DNA from: Planctomycetaceae bacterium
GTDB lineage: Bacteria > Planctomycetota > Planctomycetia > Planctomycetales > Planctomycetaceae
Direction of reading: 5' to 3'
Length of the DNA: 64,000 nt
Assembly (NCBI GenBank): GCA_021732845.1
Contig: JAKFUF010000010.1
Location: 62,001-126,000, forward strand
Under the pieces are notes generated by a model. It saw only the letters and a list, made by a program, of their open reading frames with translations. It was not told the origin of the DNA and did not search any database. A program made the position numbers and the translations under genes. This document shows, piece after piece, positions 16,601 to 31,600 of this stretch. The first letter of the stretch is position 1, and every line of letters starts with the position of its first letter.

Positions 16601-19600
16601 GTGTCCGCGTGGACGGAACGGCCCGCATCGAGTCGACAGGCTCTGCGACGATTGACGTGACGGGCATCGGCGGAGCGAACAGCCAGGGCCAGAACTTTGG
16701 CGTACAGGTGACCGGTAGCGGTGCTGCGATTATTTCTACGGCAACTGGCACCGGGACGGTCACAGTCACTGGAACAGGTGGTGCTGGTGGTTTCAATGAC
16801 TTGGATGTCGGAGTTTCTGTACAAGCGGGAGGCATGATCGCCTCCGACAATACGGCCGACCTTGAGATTCGCGGAACAGGCGGCTCGGGTCCGGCGAACA
16901 ACCTGGCATACGGTGTCTGGTTGACCGACTCCGGCAGCGAGATTCGAGTCAAAGACGGAACGCTGGAGATCACCGGGGAGGGTGGCCTGGGAGGGAATGT
17001 CGGAATTGTGGCGCAGGATGGGCTCATCTCCTCGACGGGTTCAGGCAGCGTGTTCCTGACGGCCGACAAGCTGTCCCTCCTGGGAACCAACACGGTCATC
17101 GACGCGGGCACCAACAGCGTTTCCATCGACACCCTGACCGCGGATCGAGATATCCGCCTTGGCGATGCTGACCTAACCTGTGCGCTGGGGATCGCCGACG
17201 ATGAACTGGATCTGATTTCCGCCGGGACACTTGAGATCGGCGAGTATGCGTCGAACCAAGTGACGGTGACCGGCGGCCCCATCAGCCCAGCCAATGTCAG
17301 CATACTCACGGTCTCTGGGACGAATATCCTGGTTCTTACCAGCATCGTCACGGCAGGCACGCAACTCGACCTGCTGGCCAGCGGGAACTTGACAATAGGC
17401 GGTAGCATCAACGGCACCGGCAACTTCCGGCTCTTTGCGGACGACACGATCTTCGTCAATGCCCATGCCATCATCACGGCGACGGGCACCGGGACATTGC
17501 GCTTGGCCGGAAACAGCGGCTCGGGTGCCACGCGGATCATGGTCGGCCAGAATGCCGAGTTGAGTGTCGAAGACGGGGATCTGACCCTGGATGCAGACAT
17601 CGGCGGGGCAGGCAATTTTGCGGGCGTCACAGTGGATGGCGCCACGCTGACCACCTCGGGAACTGGAAGCATCCAGCTGACCGGGCAGGGGAGCAACGAC
17701 AACAGTACAGATTTGCACGCCGGCGTGCTGCTCAGTTCCAGCACAATCATCCAGTCCACCGCCTTGGGACTGACATCCGGTCAGGGCGAAATTTCGATCA
17801 TGGGGACCGGCGGCCGTGGCACAAGCGGCAGCTACGGGATCGCGCTGTTCTCCGGAGCCGGCGTGAGCACCGTGAGCGGTCATGTGACCGTCCAAGGTTT
17901 CGGCGGTTTCGGCACGGGCAGCACTGGAATCTATTCGCAGGGCGGCACATTCACCACAACCGGTGTTGGCCAACTCGCGCTCAGTGGTTTCGGCGGAAAC
18001 GACAACCTGGAATTCGGTGGAAACCATTACGGGGTTCTGCTGACGCAGGGCTCACTGGTCCAGTCGACGGCGAGCGGGCTGACGATCGGGCAGGGAACAA
18101 TCAGCATCTTTGCCCTGGGTGGTGCAGTGACCGGCTTCAACCGGGGCCTGTCGGTGGAAGATTCCACGACGGTGCTGAGCACGGTCGATGGCGATGTGTC
18201 CGTGAATGCCCGCGGCGGGATCGGCGCCCAGGGGAACAACGTCGGCATCACCATCACCGGCGGAGCCACGGTTGAGACCACGGGCGCTGGCAAGCTGCGG
18301 CTTGTCGGCTATGGCGGCATCGGCGGAACGGGCGGCGAGGTCGGGCTGGTGGTCAGCGACGGAGCCACGGTCCGGTCTACCGGCAGCGGTTTTACCGGCG
18401 ACGCGGCGACGCTCGAACTCGTGGGGTATGGCGGAAACGACGGCAACGGCAACTCGGGCGTTGTGGTGCTGGACAGCGCAACCACCATCAGCTCCGTCGA
18501 AGGAGAGCTGACGCTCACGGGCTACGGGGGCAACACCAGCGGCGGCGCGCACGTCGGAGTCCAGGTTCAGCGGGCTCGCGTTCAAAGCACCGGCATCGCC
18601 AATGTTTCACTGTTTGGCTTTGGCGGAGGCGACGGGTCCGATGTTGTCGGGGCCAATTACGGCGTGCTGATCCAAAACGGTGCCCTGATCGAGTCGACCT
18701 CCTCCAGTGTGGGCGCTGCCGAGGGGCTGATTCACCTTGAGGGCTCCGGCGGACAGGGCGGCGGCGACAACCGCGGCGTCGCGCTGTTCGATTTCGGCAC
18801 GACAGTCCGGTCCCAGGGCGGGAACATCGAACTGACCGGCGTGGGTGGCAATGGCGATGACGGCAACCACATTGGCATCAGCAATCTGGGCGCGCAGATC
18901 GTGCAATTTGGAAGCGGCCCCATCACCCTCAATGGCACGGGCGGGTCCGGGGGTGGTTCCAACGGCGGCGTTCTCATTTCCGATACCAGCGGCCTGATCC
19001 TCTCCGCCTCCGGCAACATCAGCATCAACGGCAGCGGTGGCTCGGGGACCGGTGGCTTCCATGACGGCGTGGTCATCAATCATGGAGCGACGGTGCGGTC
19101 CATCACCGGATCGCTCGTGGGGCTCTACGGGATTGCCGGCACCGGAGACAGCGTCGGCACGGACATCCTCGACGGCAGCCGTGTGACAGCGAACGCCAAC
19201 AGTATTCAACTGTTCGTCATCGGCGACCCGGCCGGACCGAGATCCCTGCTGCGGGTCACGGGGAATTCGGTGGTGCAAGCGCAGGACACGCTGGAGATCC
19301 GCGCCGACACGATCGCGCTGGCGGGCACGCAGTCGCTGGCCGCGACCGATGTCACCATCAACACCCACATCGGCGGCCGGGACTTCAATCTGGGAGGCGA
19401 CGATTCGGACACCCATTTGGGTCTGACCAATGCCGAGTTGACCTCAATCTTCGCCACTAATCTCAGGATCGGGGAAACGACCGCCAGCCTGACGACCGTG
19501 GTGGGGCCGATCAGCCCGGCGAATGTGACGGGAACCCTGTCAATCTTTGGCACGGACATCGTCGTCAACGGGGCCATCACTTCCTCGGGAACGCAACTCG

Positions 19601-22600
19601 ACCTGATTGCCAGCCATGACCTGACGATCAACAGTCCGATCAGCGGGAGCGGCAGCTTTCAGTTGTCCGCCGACCGGACCGTGACCGTTTCCGGTGATGT
19701 GACCGCCGTCGGCGCGGGCAACATTCTCGTCACCGGCAACTCCAGCGGCGGTGCGCGAAACATCGTTGTCAACGGGGCCGTCCTCAGCGTCGTGAATGGC
19801 AACCTGCTGCTCGACGCCGACCGGGGATCGATCGCCGGAACGCACATCGGCGTCACGCTGACGGATGCCACCCTGCGGACCAGTGGCTCAGGCATGATCA
19901 CCGTCTTCGGGCATGGCGGCGATGACGCCGGCACATCCTCGCTGCAGGGGATCGCCCTGTTCGCCAACGCCCTCATCGAATCCACGTCGACCGCCGGCAC
20001 TGCCGGTGGGATTGAGCTGACCGGCTTTGGCGGCGCGGGAACGTTTTTCAATACAGGCATCGCCACCAACGACTCCACGGCGCGAATCCAGTCGGCCGGC
20101 GGGCTGATCAACATCGCCGGCCATGGCGGTGCTGGAACCGAGTTCGGCAACTTTGGCGTGTTCCTCGGCTTCGGCGGCCAGGTGATCGGCACGGGCAGTG
20201 CCGACGTGCATGTTTATGGGATGGCCGGAACAGGAACGGATGACTCCGCCGGTGTGTCGGTGTTTGGCACCGGGTCGCGCATCACGGCGGAAGACGGCGA
20301 GATTGACATCACGGCCTATGGAAACGGCTCCGGTGCCAGAAACATCGGACTTGGCATCCAGGCCGCTGGCCGGGTGGAGTCGACCGGCTCAGGAACGGTG
20401 CATATTTTCGGCAAGGGCGGGAACGGCACCGACGAGAATTTCGGCGTGCTGTTCGAAGTCGACCAGAACGTTGTCATTGCCGATGGCAATCTGATGATTG
20501 AGGGCTACGCGGGCGACGCCACGGGCATCAACAATGTCGGCGTGGTGATTCGCAGCACGGGTGCCGTCGTTTCCACAGGCATCGGTGAGATCAGCATCGA
20601 AGGCTATGCCAGTCTGACCGGCAGCGGTGGCAGCCGCGGTGTGGATATCTCGAACCTCGCCACGGTGACCGGTGCCGCCAACATCACCATCAAGGGCTTT
20701 GGGCGCGACAATCTCATCGGTGGCAATGCCGGTGTGACCATCGACCAGGGTTCGGGTGTTACGGGAACCGGCACTGGGGCAATCCTCATCGAAGGGCATG
20801 GCGCGCACGGATTCAGCGACAACTATGGCGTTCTCGTCGATGGGGCGCTGGTCTATTCCTATGCCGGCGGCGACCTGACCATCAACGGGTTTGGCGGCCT
20901 GGGAACGGGCCTGCGGAACATCGGACTGATCGTGCAAAACGCCGCGATTATCGGGGCGGATGGCGTTGGCAACGTGACCCTCTCGGGGGACGCGGGGGAC
21001 GAACCCGGCAGCGACGAAGGCCACGGGCTGATCATCCGTGGCTCAACCACCGAAGTCCGCGCGGCGGACGGCAGCCTGTCCCTGACGGGCTATGGGGCAA
21101 ATTCCGGAACCGTTTCCCGCGGCATCTGGCTCGACGACAACGCCCTGGTGAATACCGTCGGCGCCGGGTTCACCTATCTGACGGGATTCGGCGGCGACGG
21201 CGCAGCGGTTTCGCGCGGGCTGGTGATCAGTAACTCTGCCCGCCTGCAGTCGACCTCCGCGATGTACATCACTGGCTACGGCGGAAACAGCACCACCGGC
21301 GACAGCGTGGGCGTTCTGGTGGATGACGGTCAGATTCAGGGCGACGGATTCACGATCGACCTCAGGGGATACGGTGGCGGCTACAGCGGTTCGCGCGGGG
21401 TGGTCCTGACGGGTGCGGCAACTTTGCTGGATGTTGAGGGTTCGCTGCTCATTCGCGGCCAGTCGAGCGGCACGATCGGTGATGGCAATGATGCTGTCGA
21501 GATCCTGGATGGCGCCCAGCTCATCGCCTCTGCTGCGGGATCGGTCGTCGTCACGGGTTATGCAGGTGCCGCAGACAACAACAACGTGGGCATTCTGGTC
21601 TCTGGGGCGGGGACACTGATCTCCGTCGCCAACGGGGAGATCTCGCTGACAGGTTTCGGCGGCAACGCGCCCGGGACCGGCAACAATGGCGTCCAACTGG
21701 TGCAGGGGGCGAGGCTGGTTGCCACAGGAACTGGTGACATCAGCCTCACCGGCTATTCGCACGCGAACAGCACGGGACTGGTGCTGGAGGAAACCGGCAC
21801 TCCCGCCATCGTGTCCGCCGGCGGCGATGTTTTCCTGGCAGCGGATTCGCAGGCCTATCTTGGCAGTGGCCCGATCGTGAGCAACACGTCCGGCACCGTG
21901 GTCGTGCGGGTGGCGAATGCCGCCACGCTGCAAATTGGCGGCACGGCTGGCGCCGGCACGCTGCTGCTCACCGACGCGCAGCTCGATCTGATCGAGGCCG
22001 ACCGGCTGGTTCTCGACGCCACCCCCTTGGGGTTCGCTGGCTTCAGTGGAACCGTGGTGGTCAACTCCGACCTCGACCCGGCGCTGGCCACCGACCTGAC
22101 ATTTGTCGGGCTGATCTACAACATCAATGCCAATATCACGGCCAACCGCAATCTGACGCTGTGGACGAACGAGTCGAGCCTGACCGGCGTCGTCTCCACC
22201 AGTCCGCCGTTTGGCGGGATGGTCACCACCGACCAGGCCGACCGTTTGCGGGCGGCTCCCAGCGGGCTGATCACCATCGGCGATGAACGGTTCTTTACGG
22301 CTCTCACCATCGACGGCGCGGGCATCACGGCCGCCAGCGACCTGTTGCTGACCGATGGCTTCCGGGTAAGGATTGATGCGCCCGTCGCGACGACTTCCGG
22401 TGCGGACCTCACCCTGCAGAGCCTGACCGTCGAGGTGGCTCAGGCGGTCACTTCCGGCAACAACCTGGCGATTATCCAGGCAGGGTCCAACAGCCTGACG
22501 CTGTTCCTGGCAGCACCCGACATTTTGCAATGGGGGGTGGGTCCGGCGGTGCTGACCATCGGCGACCAGGGCCGCACTGGCAGTGTGACGGTCGCCTCCA

Positions 22601-25600
22601 CGCTGCAGGGTGAACGCAACTTCGGCATCGGCTCGGGCGGCAGCATCTTCACGCACCTGATTCAATTGCTGGACGGAGCCAGTGCGAATCTAGTCGCGGG
22701 CCAGTTGGGCAACAGCGACAGCATCATCGGTCCGTTTGAAGCGCTGGGGACCGGCACGCCGAACGTGGCGTTCACCGGCGGCGCGTTCAACGACCGGGTG
22801 ACCACCGCCCCTTCGACAGTTCCTTTCTTCCTCGATGTCGGTGCCGGACAAGACTCGCTGATTCTCGATTACTCCGGGTTGTCGGGTGTCACGCTAAATC
22901 GTGGCATCCCTGGCTCGGGCTCCGTGTCGGCGATTGACGAGAGTCATGGACCGGTGGCTTTGTCCTTTGCCAGCATCGAGCAGTTTGGTGCGGTGCGTGC
23001 GCCGTTCAACGCCTTGGCGAATTCCGGCAACGTCCATTTGGTCACGCAGGTGGGAATGGCCTCGGACACCGTCGAAACCGGGACTGAGAGCACGACGCAG
23101 GCGCTGAGCGCCGACGGCCGGTACGCGGTGTTTTCCACATACGCGCCAAATCTGGCCAGCGGCGTCACTGACACCAACAACGCCCTTGATGTCTATCTCT
23201 ACGATCGCACGACCGGTGCCAGCACACTGATCAGCAGTCGGGCGGGAGATTCCCGCACGGCGGCAAATGGCGATTCCTACGATGCGAAGATCAGCGCCGA
23301 CGGGAGGTTCGTGGCTTTCGTCAGCACCGCCAGCGACCTTGTGGAGGGCGTCACATCCACCACCGTCCAGGTCTATGTCTTTGACAGGGACACCGGGGTG
23401 AGGACGCTCGTCAGCCGCGCGACTGGCAACCCCCTAGTGGCTGGGAACGCGCCCGCTGCGTCCTTCAGGCTGAGCGCGGACGGGTCGACCATCGCCTTCC
23501 AGAGCGAAGCCACGAATCTGGTCGACGGACAAGTTGGGGGCGGCACCAATGTCTTCGCCTACCACCGAACCGGCGCTGATTTCAGCACGGCCACCATGAC
23601 CCTCGTTTCTCATCAGTTCGGCGCGTCATTGGCGGCCGTCGACGCCGCCTATTTGGACGATGTCAGCGACAACGGCCGCTACGTTCTCATCTCGTCGAAC
23701 GACAGCAGGCTGGCAGCGAACGACACCAATGGAAAATATGACGTATTTTTAGTTGATGTTCTGTCAGGTTCAACAACACTGGTCAGCCATTCGGTTTCAG
23801 ATCCCTCAACCACCGGAGACGATGACTCATACTCTGGACAGTTCAGCGGAAACGGCCAATTCGTCATTTTTCTGAGCAATGCTGGCAACCTAACCGCGGG
23901 GCAGACGGCGGGGCCGGCTGTCGATGGGCTGGACTTGTTTCTGTTCAATGTGACCACTGGAACAACCCAACTCGTGACGCACGCCAATGGCGACGTGACC
24001 CTCACAACTCGCGGAACCAACAGGGCAAGCATCAGTGATGACGGACGCTGGATCGCCTATGAACAGCACCTGTCCAGTGGCTTCGTGACGAACGTCTATC
24101 TTTATGACGTGATGACCGACACGCGGGTGCTGGTCAGCGCCGACGAGTTTGGGGCGGCGACCAATAACGGCGAACTTCCAGTTATCAGCGGCGACGGCAG
24201 CACGGTCATCTACCTTGACCACAGCCAATTGTACCGTTACGACCGCTCGAGCGGTTCACGGTTGCTGGTGAGCCACGATTTTTCGAATGACACCGTGGTG
24301 GCCAACCATCTGGCGAGCCATGGCCTTACGCTGAGCGCTGATGCCTCGTACATCCTGTTCAGCTCGCTGGCCAGCAATCTGACGGGTGACGCTGACCTGA
24401 ACCGCAACCGCGACCTTTTCCTGTACAGCGTGTCCAGTGGGGCAAGCACGCTGGTTGGGCGGCGGGAAGGGCAGGCGTCCACGACTCCCACCTCATTCGT
24501 ATCGGAACTTCAATCGGTCGAATCAATCAGCGACGATGGGCGGTATGTCGTATTCACCAGTCCCGCTGTGTCGCTGGTTTCGGGTCAGATTGATGCCAAC
24601 GACGACTCCGATCTCTTCCTCTATGACACGGTCGACAACACGGTCACGCTGATCAACCACCAGTTTGGCTTCTCCACAACCGTGGCGGACGGATACTCAC
24701 ATGACGCCGCAATCAGCGGCGACGGACGGTATGTTGTTTACCTTTCATCAGCATCAAACCTGACTGCAGTTGCCACGGACGGCCAGAGAAACGTCTTCGT
24801 GTACGATGTCCACACGGGAATCAACTCGCTGGTCAGCCACGTTGTGGGAAATCCCGACGTCGGAAACGGCGCGTCGGCCGAGCCGCCGGTCATCAGTGCC
24901 GACGGAAGCCACATCGGCTTCACCAACGGTCAAGTTTATCTGTATGACCGCGCGGCGGGGACGCGTATGCTGGCCTCGCCGCAGTTAACCACCGGGATGC
25001 CAAGCCTCGGCTCGCAGTATTTCAGCCTGTCCATCAGCGGCGACGGAAGTCGACTCGCCTACACCAGCGACGCCGCCGATCTGGTGGCCACGGACACAAA
25101 CGGAAGACGAGACGTTTTCGTGTACGACGCCGGCCTGAACACTGTGTGGCTCGTCAGTGTCAACGCCCTGGGAACGGATTCGGGCGACAACGTGTCTGAA
25201 CTCTGCGTGATCAGCCGCGACGGCAGCACGGTGGTCTTCAACTCGGGGGCCACAAATCTGGTCGCCGGCCAAGTCACCACCCACATGTTCGGCCTGGATG
25301 TTTTCCGCCGCACTCTGGGCATGTCCCCGGTGACCGAACTCGTGAGCCACGCTTCGGGGTCGCCGACGACGACGGGAAACGCCGGGTTTGATTACGACGC
25401 CGGCATGGCAGTGAGTGACGACGGGCGGTTCGTTGTCTTCGCCGGTCCGGCCTCGGACTATACGGTGAATTTCATTGGTACTCAGAACGTTTTTCTGTAC
25501 GACTCCTCCAGCCCCTACGATGACCTAAAACTCGTCTCGCACGAGTTCCAGCAGCCGGATCTGGCAACGGATGGCTTTACCCCGAGAATCAGCGGCGATG

Positions 25601-28600
25601 GGCAGTTCATCACCTATCAAAGCTCGTTTGGCAACCAGTCGTATCTGCAAACGCCGTCAGCAGGGACGTTGTTCGTCTACCGGTACAACCGATTGGCGGA
25701 CTCGACGTCACTGGTGAGCCACACCGGTGACTATGTGACAAATGGCAATGGGGATTCCACCCAGGCGCTGATCAGCCACGATGGCCGGTCGGTGGCCTTC
25801 ATTTCCTCGGCCTCCAACCTGACCGGCAACGACTTCAATTTCGCCAATGATCTGTTCGACTTCACGGCATTCGCCACGACACAGTCGGCGTCAATCCAAG
25901 GGACCGCCTCTGTCGATTTCGACGGGGATGGCACGCTGGACGATCTGCTGGCAGGCGTGGTGTTTGAACTGTACGACGCCACCGATCCGATGGACTTGGT
26001 GCTGGTCGCGACGGCCACCAGCGACGCCAATGGTGTCTACTTCTTCGCGGGACTTTTCGCGGGCGACTATATTGTCCGCGCACAGGCGGGGTCCGATCTG
26101 TACTTCACCGCGCCAACGTCGAGCACCGACGGCTATTTCCAGTATTTCGTCCATGTGGAAGACGGTGACGCCTCCATTTTCAACGACTTCACGGCGTTCA
26201 TCCTGAATGGCGCGACGGTCAGCATCTGGGACGGCGGCGGCGACGGTGTGAACTGGAGCAACGCCGCCAACTGGGCGGGCGACGCGCTGCCCGGCTTCAA
26301 CAGCGAGGTGTTCATCGATGCCGGCACGCCGATCCACATCGACACCAATGTGTTCGTGCATGGCCTGCATGTCAGCCGGGACATCACGCTGGATGCCGGT
26401 TTCACGCTGTTTGTGAACCACACGTCACAGGTCAGTCCGGGGTCGCGGTTCGAAGCCCTGGCAGGCTCGACGGTCCTTGTGGACAGCGATGACGCCAGCT
26501 TCTTCGTCCATGCTGGCCGTCTGGTGGGTGCCAACATCCAGATCACCCACGGGGCGTTCGCGTCGTTCGTGGTGGACGAGTACGCCTTCCCGCCCTCGGG
26601 TCCCATCGTGCCGGTGGGTGCCGCCACCAGCATCATGGCCGACACCGGCTCTCACCTGTCCTTGAGCCTCGGCGCGGCCCTCGTCAACAGCGGCGGGCTG
26701 CCGCTGTTCATCCAGGCCCGTGGCGGCAGCACCGTCGAACTGACCACGCCTTCCGTTCAGGGGGCCGTCTCGGCCTTCGCCAGCGAGGCGGGCAGCGTCC
26801 TGAACCTGCAATCGGTGGCGACATTCACCGGCCCCGCCTTCTCGCCTTCCCCGCTGTTCGTGGGAGCCACGCAGGGTGCGTCATTCTTCGCCGCACTCGC
26901 GGGAACGACGTTTGAAAACGTGCTGCTCTTGGGCTCGGGCGACCTGTTCAACCCGTTGATCCTGGACACGGGAACGACATTCTTCGGAAATGGCTTTGTC
27001 CAGGGACCAGTGACCGTTGCTCCGGGGGCGACCGACATCTCCGTCAGCGCTTCGGGATCGGGCAGTCTTTCAGCGATGCTGGTCTTCCAGGATGACTTGA
27101 TCCTTGACAGCGGCGTGACGTTCGGCGGAACCCTGCACGGATTGCGGCCCGGCTTCGGCTACTCGATCGTGGCGGTCACCGGCACGGTGGCCCTCAACAA
27201 CGCGCAGTTGAGCTTTTCCCGCCACGGCTTCACCCCGCAGGCGGGCGACACGTTCACCATCATCGACAACCTGGGAAGCGGCCCGGTCGTCGGCACGTTT
27301 GCCGGCCTCGCCGAAGGGGCGATCGTCCTCATTGAGGGCCAGGCGTTCTCCATCACCTACGCCGGCGGCCCCGGTGGCAACAACGTGGTGCTGACCGCCT
27401 TCGACCAGCCGACCATCGTGTCGATCGCGCAGGAGGGGCCGCGGGAGACAGGGGCCGACAGCGTAAGCTACCTGGTGACGTTCAGCACCACGGTCACCGG
27501 CGTCGATGTCACGGATTTTTATGTCTACCACTTTGGCGGCGTGGCGGCCAGCCGCGTCGAGGTCACCGCCCTGACTGGCTCCACCTACCGGGTGACCCTC
27601 AGCGGCATCACCGGTTCGGGCGACATTGGCATTCAGTTCCAGGAGAACAGCTCCGTCCGCGACCTGAACGGGGCCTCGCTCCTGGCTTCGGGATTCAGCG
27701 CCCAGTTCTTGCCCACGGGGAATGTTCCGGCGGGTGTTGTCGGGGCGGACATCAACGGTGACGGATTTGCCGACATCCTCACGGCCAACAGCGCAGACGG
27801 CAACCTGAGTGTGTTGCTAGATACCGGCTCGGGCTTTTTCGCGGCCGCCCCGACGATTTCCATCGGCATGCCTCCCGGAGCGATCGCCGTGGGTGATCTT
27901 GACGCGGACGGCATCAAGGACCTGGTCGTGACGATCGTCGGCGGCAGTTCCGTGGCGGTGCTGTATGGCACGGGATTTGGCAATTTTGACGCACCGGTGT
28001 TTTTGCCGACCGGCGGTGCCCCCAACTCCGTGATTCTCGCCGATCTGAATCATGACGGCCAGCTCGACATCGTCACCGCCAACGGAGCGGACGGCACGGT
28101 CAGCGTGCTGCTGGCAAACGGCCTGTCCTTCAATCCGGCGGTCGACTACGCGGTGGGCTCCGGGCCGCTGTCCCTCGTGGCGGCGGATGTGAACCGTGAC
28201 GGAGAAATCGATCTGGCGGTGGTCAACCGCAACGACAACACGATCAGCCTGCTGGCGGGCAATGGTGACGGGATGTTTGGAGCCCAGGCCGTATTTGGCG
28301 CAGGCGGCTCCCCGTACTCGGCCACTTCTCTGGCGGTCGGCGACCTCAACGGCGACGGGCTGCTCGACTTCGTGACGGCCAACGAATACGACAACACCGT
28401 GTCGGTCCTGCTGCAGGACGCAGGGGGGATGTTCACCGAGACGATGTACTCCACGATCACCCGTCCCCAGTCGGTGAGCGTGGGTGACTTCAACCGGGAT
28501 GGGCGCATGGATGTGGCGGTCGCCGGAGAAGGCGTGCTCGCCATCATGCCTGGCGATGGCACCGGCGCTTTGGTCGCCACTCAGCCGATCGTCAGCGGCG

Positions 28601-31600
28601 GACTGGGGAACAGTTTTGCCGCCACCGCTGACCTCGACAACGACGGAGACCCGGACCTGTTGTTTGTGAATTCGGGGAACCTTCAGGTAGTCGCGGTGCG
28701 CAATCTGCGGTCGGCGGCAGATTTCGACCAGGGACGGTTTTTTGGTGCCCTCAGCTACACCATCGACGGCACCTCGCCCAAAATCACCTCCATCGCTCGG
28801 CAGAACCCTGCGGGACCCTCCACCTCCGCCACCTCACTGACCTGGCTGGTGACCTTCAGCGAAGAGGTGACCGGGGTGGCTCAGGGCAATTTCTCGGCGA
28901 TGCTGGGCGGTTCGGCCACCGGAGCCGTCACCGGCTTCATGCAGGTCGACGGCAGCCAGTACACCGTGACGGTGACCGGCGTCAGCGGGACGGGCTCGGT
29001 GACGCTGCGGTTCACCGATTCCGGCGCGATTCAGGATCTGCGTGGGAACCACCTGGTGCGGACGGATGGGCAGCCGGCGCTGCAGGCGCCGGTGCAGGTT
29101 CTGTACGACTCGCTGTTCGCCAATGCGACGGAGGTCGCTGACTTTGATGGCGACGGCAATCTGGACCTCGTCAGCGTGGGATCTCTCGGTGAGGGCACCG
29201 GGGCGATCGCGGTCTCGCTCGGCAACGGCGACGGCACGTTCCAGGCGGCCAACGGCTTTAACTCGCTCAGCACTGTCACGGCCGTGGTGGTCGGAGACCT
29301 GGATCGGGATGGCCACCTCGATCTGGTGGTCACCAATTCCAACAGCGGCTCCATCAGCGTTTTCCTCGGGAACGGCGATGGATCTTTCGAAGCCTCGCTG
29401 GACTTTGCCACCGGATTGTCACCGTTCGGCCTGGCCATCGGCGATGTGGACGGCGACGGCATTCTGGATGTGGTCGTGACCAGCCTCAATGACAACGTCG
29501 TCAACGTGTTTCATGGAGTGGGTGACGGAAGCTTGATGCCGCTGGGTGGCGTGCCCGTCGGAATGGCACCCAAAGGCGTAGAGCTCGCGGACCTCAACGG
29601 CGATGGGATTCTGGATCTGGTCGTGGCCAATGCGTTCGATGCCACGGTCAGCATCGCTTTGGGACGTGGACTGGGAAATTTTGATCCGGCAGTCGCGTTC
29701 AATGTCGGCTCCTATCCCTTCACCGTCGCCGTGGCCGACCTGAATGGCGACGGCATTCCCGATTTGGCGGTCTCCAACTACTACAGCAATTCCGTCAGTG
29801 TCCTGTTGGGGGCGGGCGACGGCTCATTTGGCGCGGCGGTCGCGTATCAAACCGGCGTCGAGCCATATTCTGTCGCCATCGCCGACCTCAATGGCGACAG
29901 CATTCAGGATCTGCTGGTGGCCAACGCAGGGGACAATACCGTCGGCGTTCTGCTCAGCAATGGCGACGGCACGTTCAAGGCACACCAGTCAATATTCACC
30001 GGCTCCTCTCCGGTCCAAGCCCTGACGACGGACATCAACGGCGACGGGCGGCTGGACGTTGTCGTCCTGAATGCCGACGACCCATCGGTCCTCATCGCCT
30101 CGACTGTCAGCATCCTGCTGGGAGCCAACGCGGGCACCTTTGACGGCCAGAGCTACACCCTCAACTTCGGCACCCTCAAGACTTTCGTGGGCACCGTCGA
30201 CGGCAGCCTGTCCAACGCGGCCAACTGGCTGGGGAACGTCCTGCCAGACCTCGGCGACGACATCCTCATCAATTCCCCGGTCAACCGCACCCTCCTCTAC
30301 GACCTGCCGCCCGGGGCCTTCTTTGGTCAAATCACGTTCACCGGCGGCGGTGTCTACACGCTCAGCCCCAGTGGGTTCACGGATGTCACCGCCACGAACT
30401 TTAATGTGACCGGCACCACCACCGTCACCGTCTCCGTGACCGGCGTTCTCAACTCCAGTGCCGTGTTCACGGCGGAGGCGGGCTCGTCCCTCGTCTACTC
30501 GGGCACCATCGTCGGAATGGGCTCGTTGATCCTCGACGGCCTCGGATCAAAGACGCTGGCGGCATCCAACACGTTTTCCGGGACCACGTTCGTCCAGGCG
30601 GGCGATGCGACGATCGCCGATCCGGGGGCCGTTCCCCGTGCGCTGACCGCCGCCGGCAGCTCGACACTGCACCTTGGCAGCGGCAGCAATTCGGCCCTGG
30701 CCCATGTCGGCGATCTCAGCCTGTCGTTCTCCACGCTGCAGATTGACATCAACGGCGCCCTGCCGGAGGAATCGTACGACCAACTGCAGGTGACCGGCAC
30801 GGTGTCGCTGGGGACGAACGCCGTCCTCGACCTCTCCCGCGGCGGCTACCTGCCCGTGAATGGCACCGAGTTCGTCATCATCGACAATGATGGCACCAAT
30901 GATGCTGTCATCGGCACCTTCTCTGGACTGACGGAAGGGGCGACCGTTTTCGTCAACAACAAGGCGTTCGTCATTTCCTACGTGGGTGGCGACGGCAACG
31001 ACGTGACGCTGACTGCCATCGCCACGACGCGCGTCTGGGACGGCGGCGGTCTGACTGGGCTCCTCAGCGACCCGCTCAACTGGGTGGGCGACATCGCCCC
31101 GCTGTTTGGCGACAACCTGCAGTTCCCCGCCATCACCGGCAACCATGCCCTGATCAATGACCTGGTCGGCCCTGGGATGGGCGTGGCTCAGGTCGAACGC
31201 ATCGGCCTGCAGGACAGCTACACCTTCACCGGTCTGGCCCTGTCGGTGACGACGTCAATCTTTGTCACGCCCGGCACAAGTTCGACCTTCAACCTGCTGC
31301 TGACCCTGGGCACAACGGGCCTGCAGGTGCAGGCCGGATCGACACTGACACTGGCGGGCGGCATTAACGGCGGCAGCTTCCTCAAGACCGGCGGCGGAAC
31401 GCTGGCGCTGGGCGGCAGCGTCACCCTGACCGGCAGTTCGTCAGTGAATGCCGGCACGCTGCTCGGAACCGGGGCGATCTTCATCGGCCTGCCGTCCATC
31501 TCCCTGCTGCCGGGAACCACCCTGGCGGGGACAGGAGTCGACGGAGCGTCGGTCACCGTCACCGGGGGCACAGTTTCGCCGGGCATGAGCCCCGGCCAGC

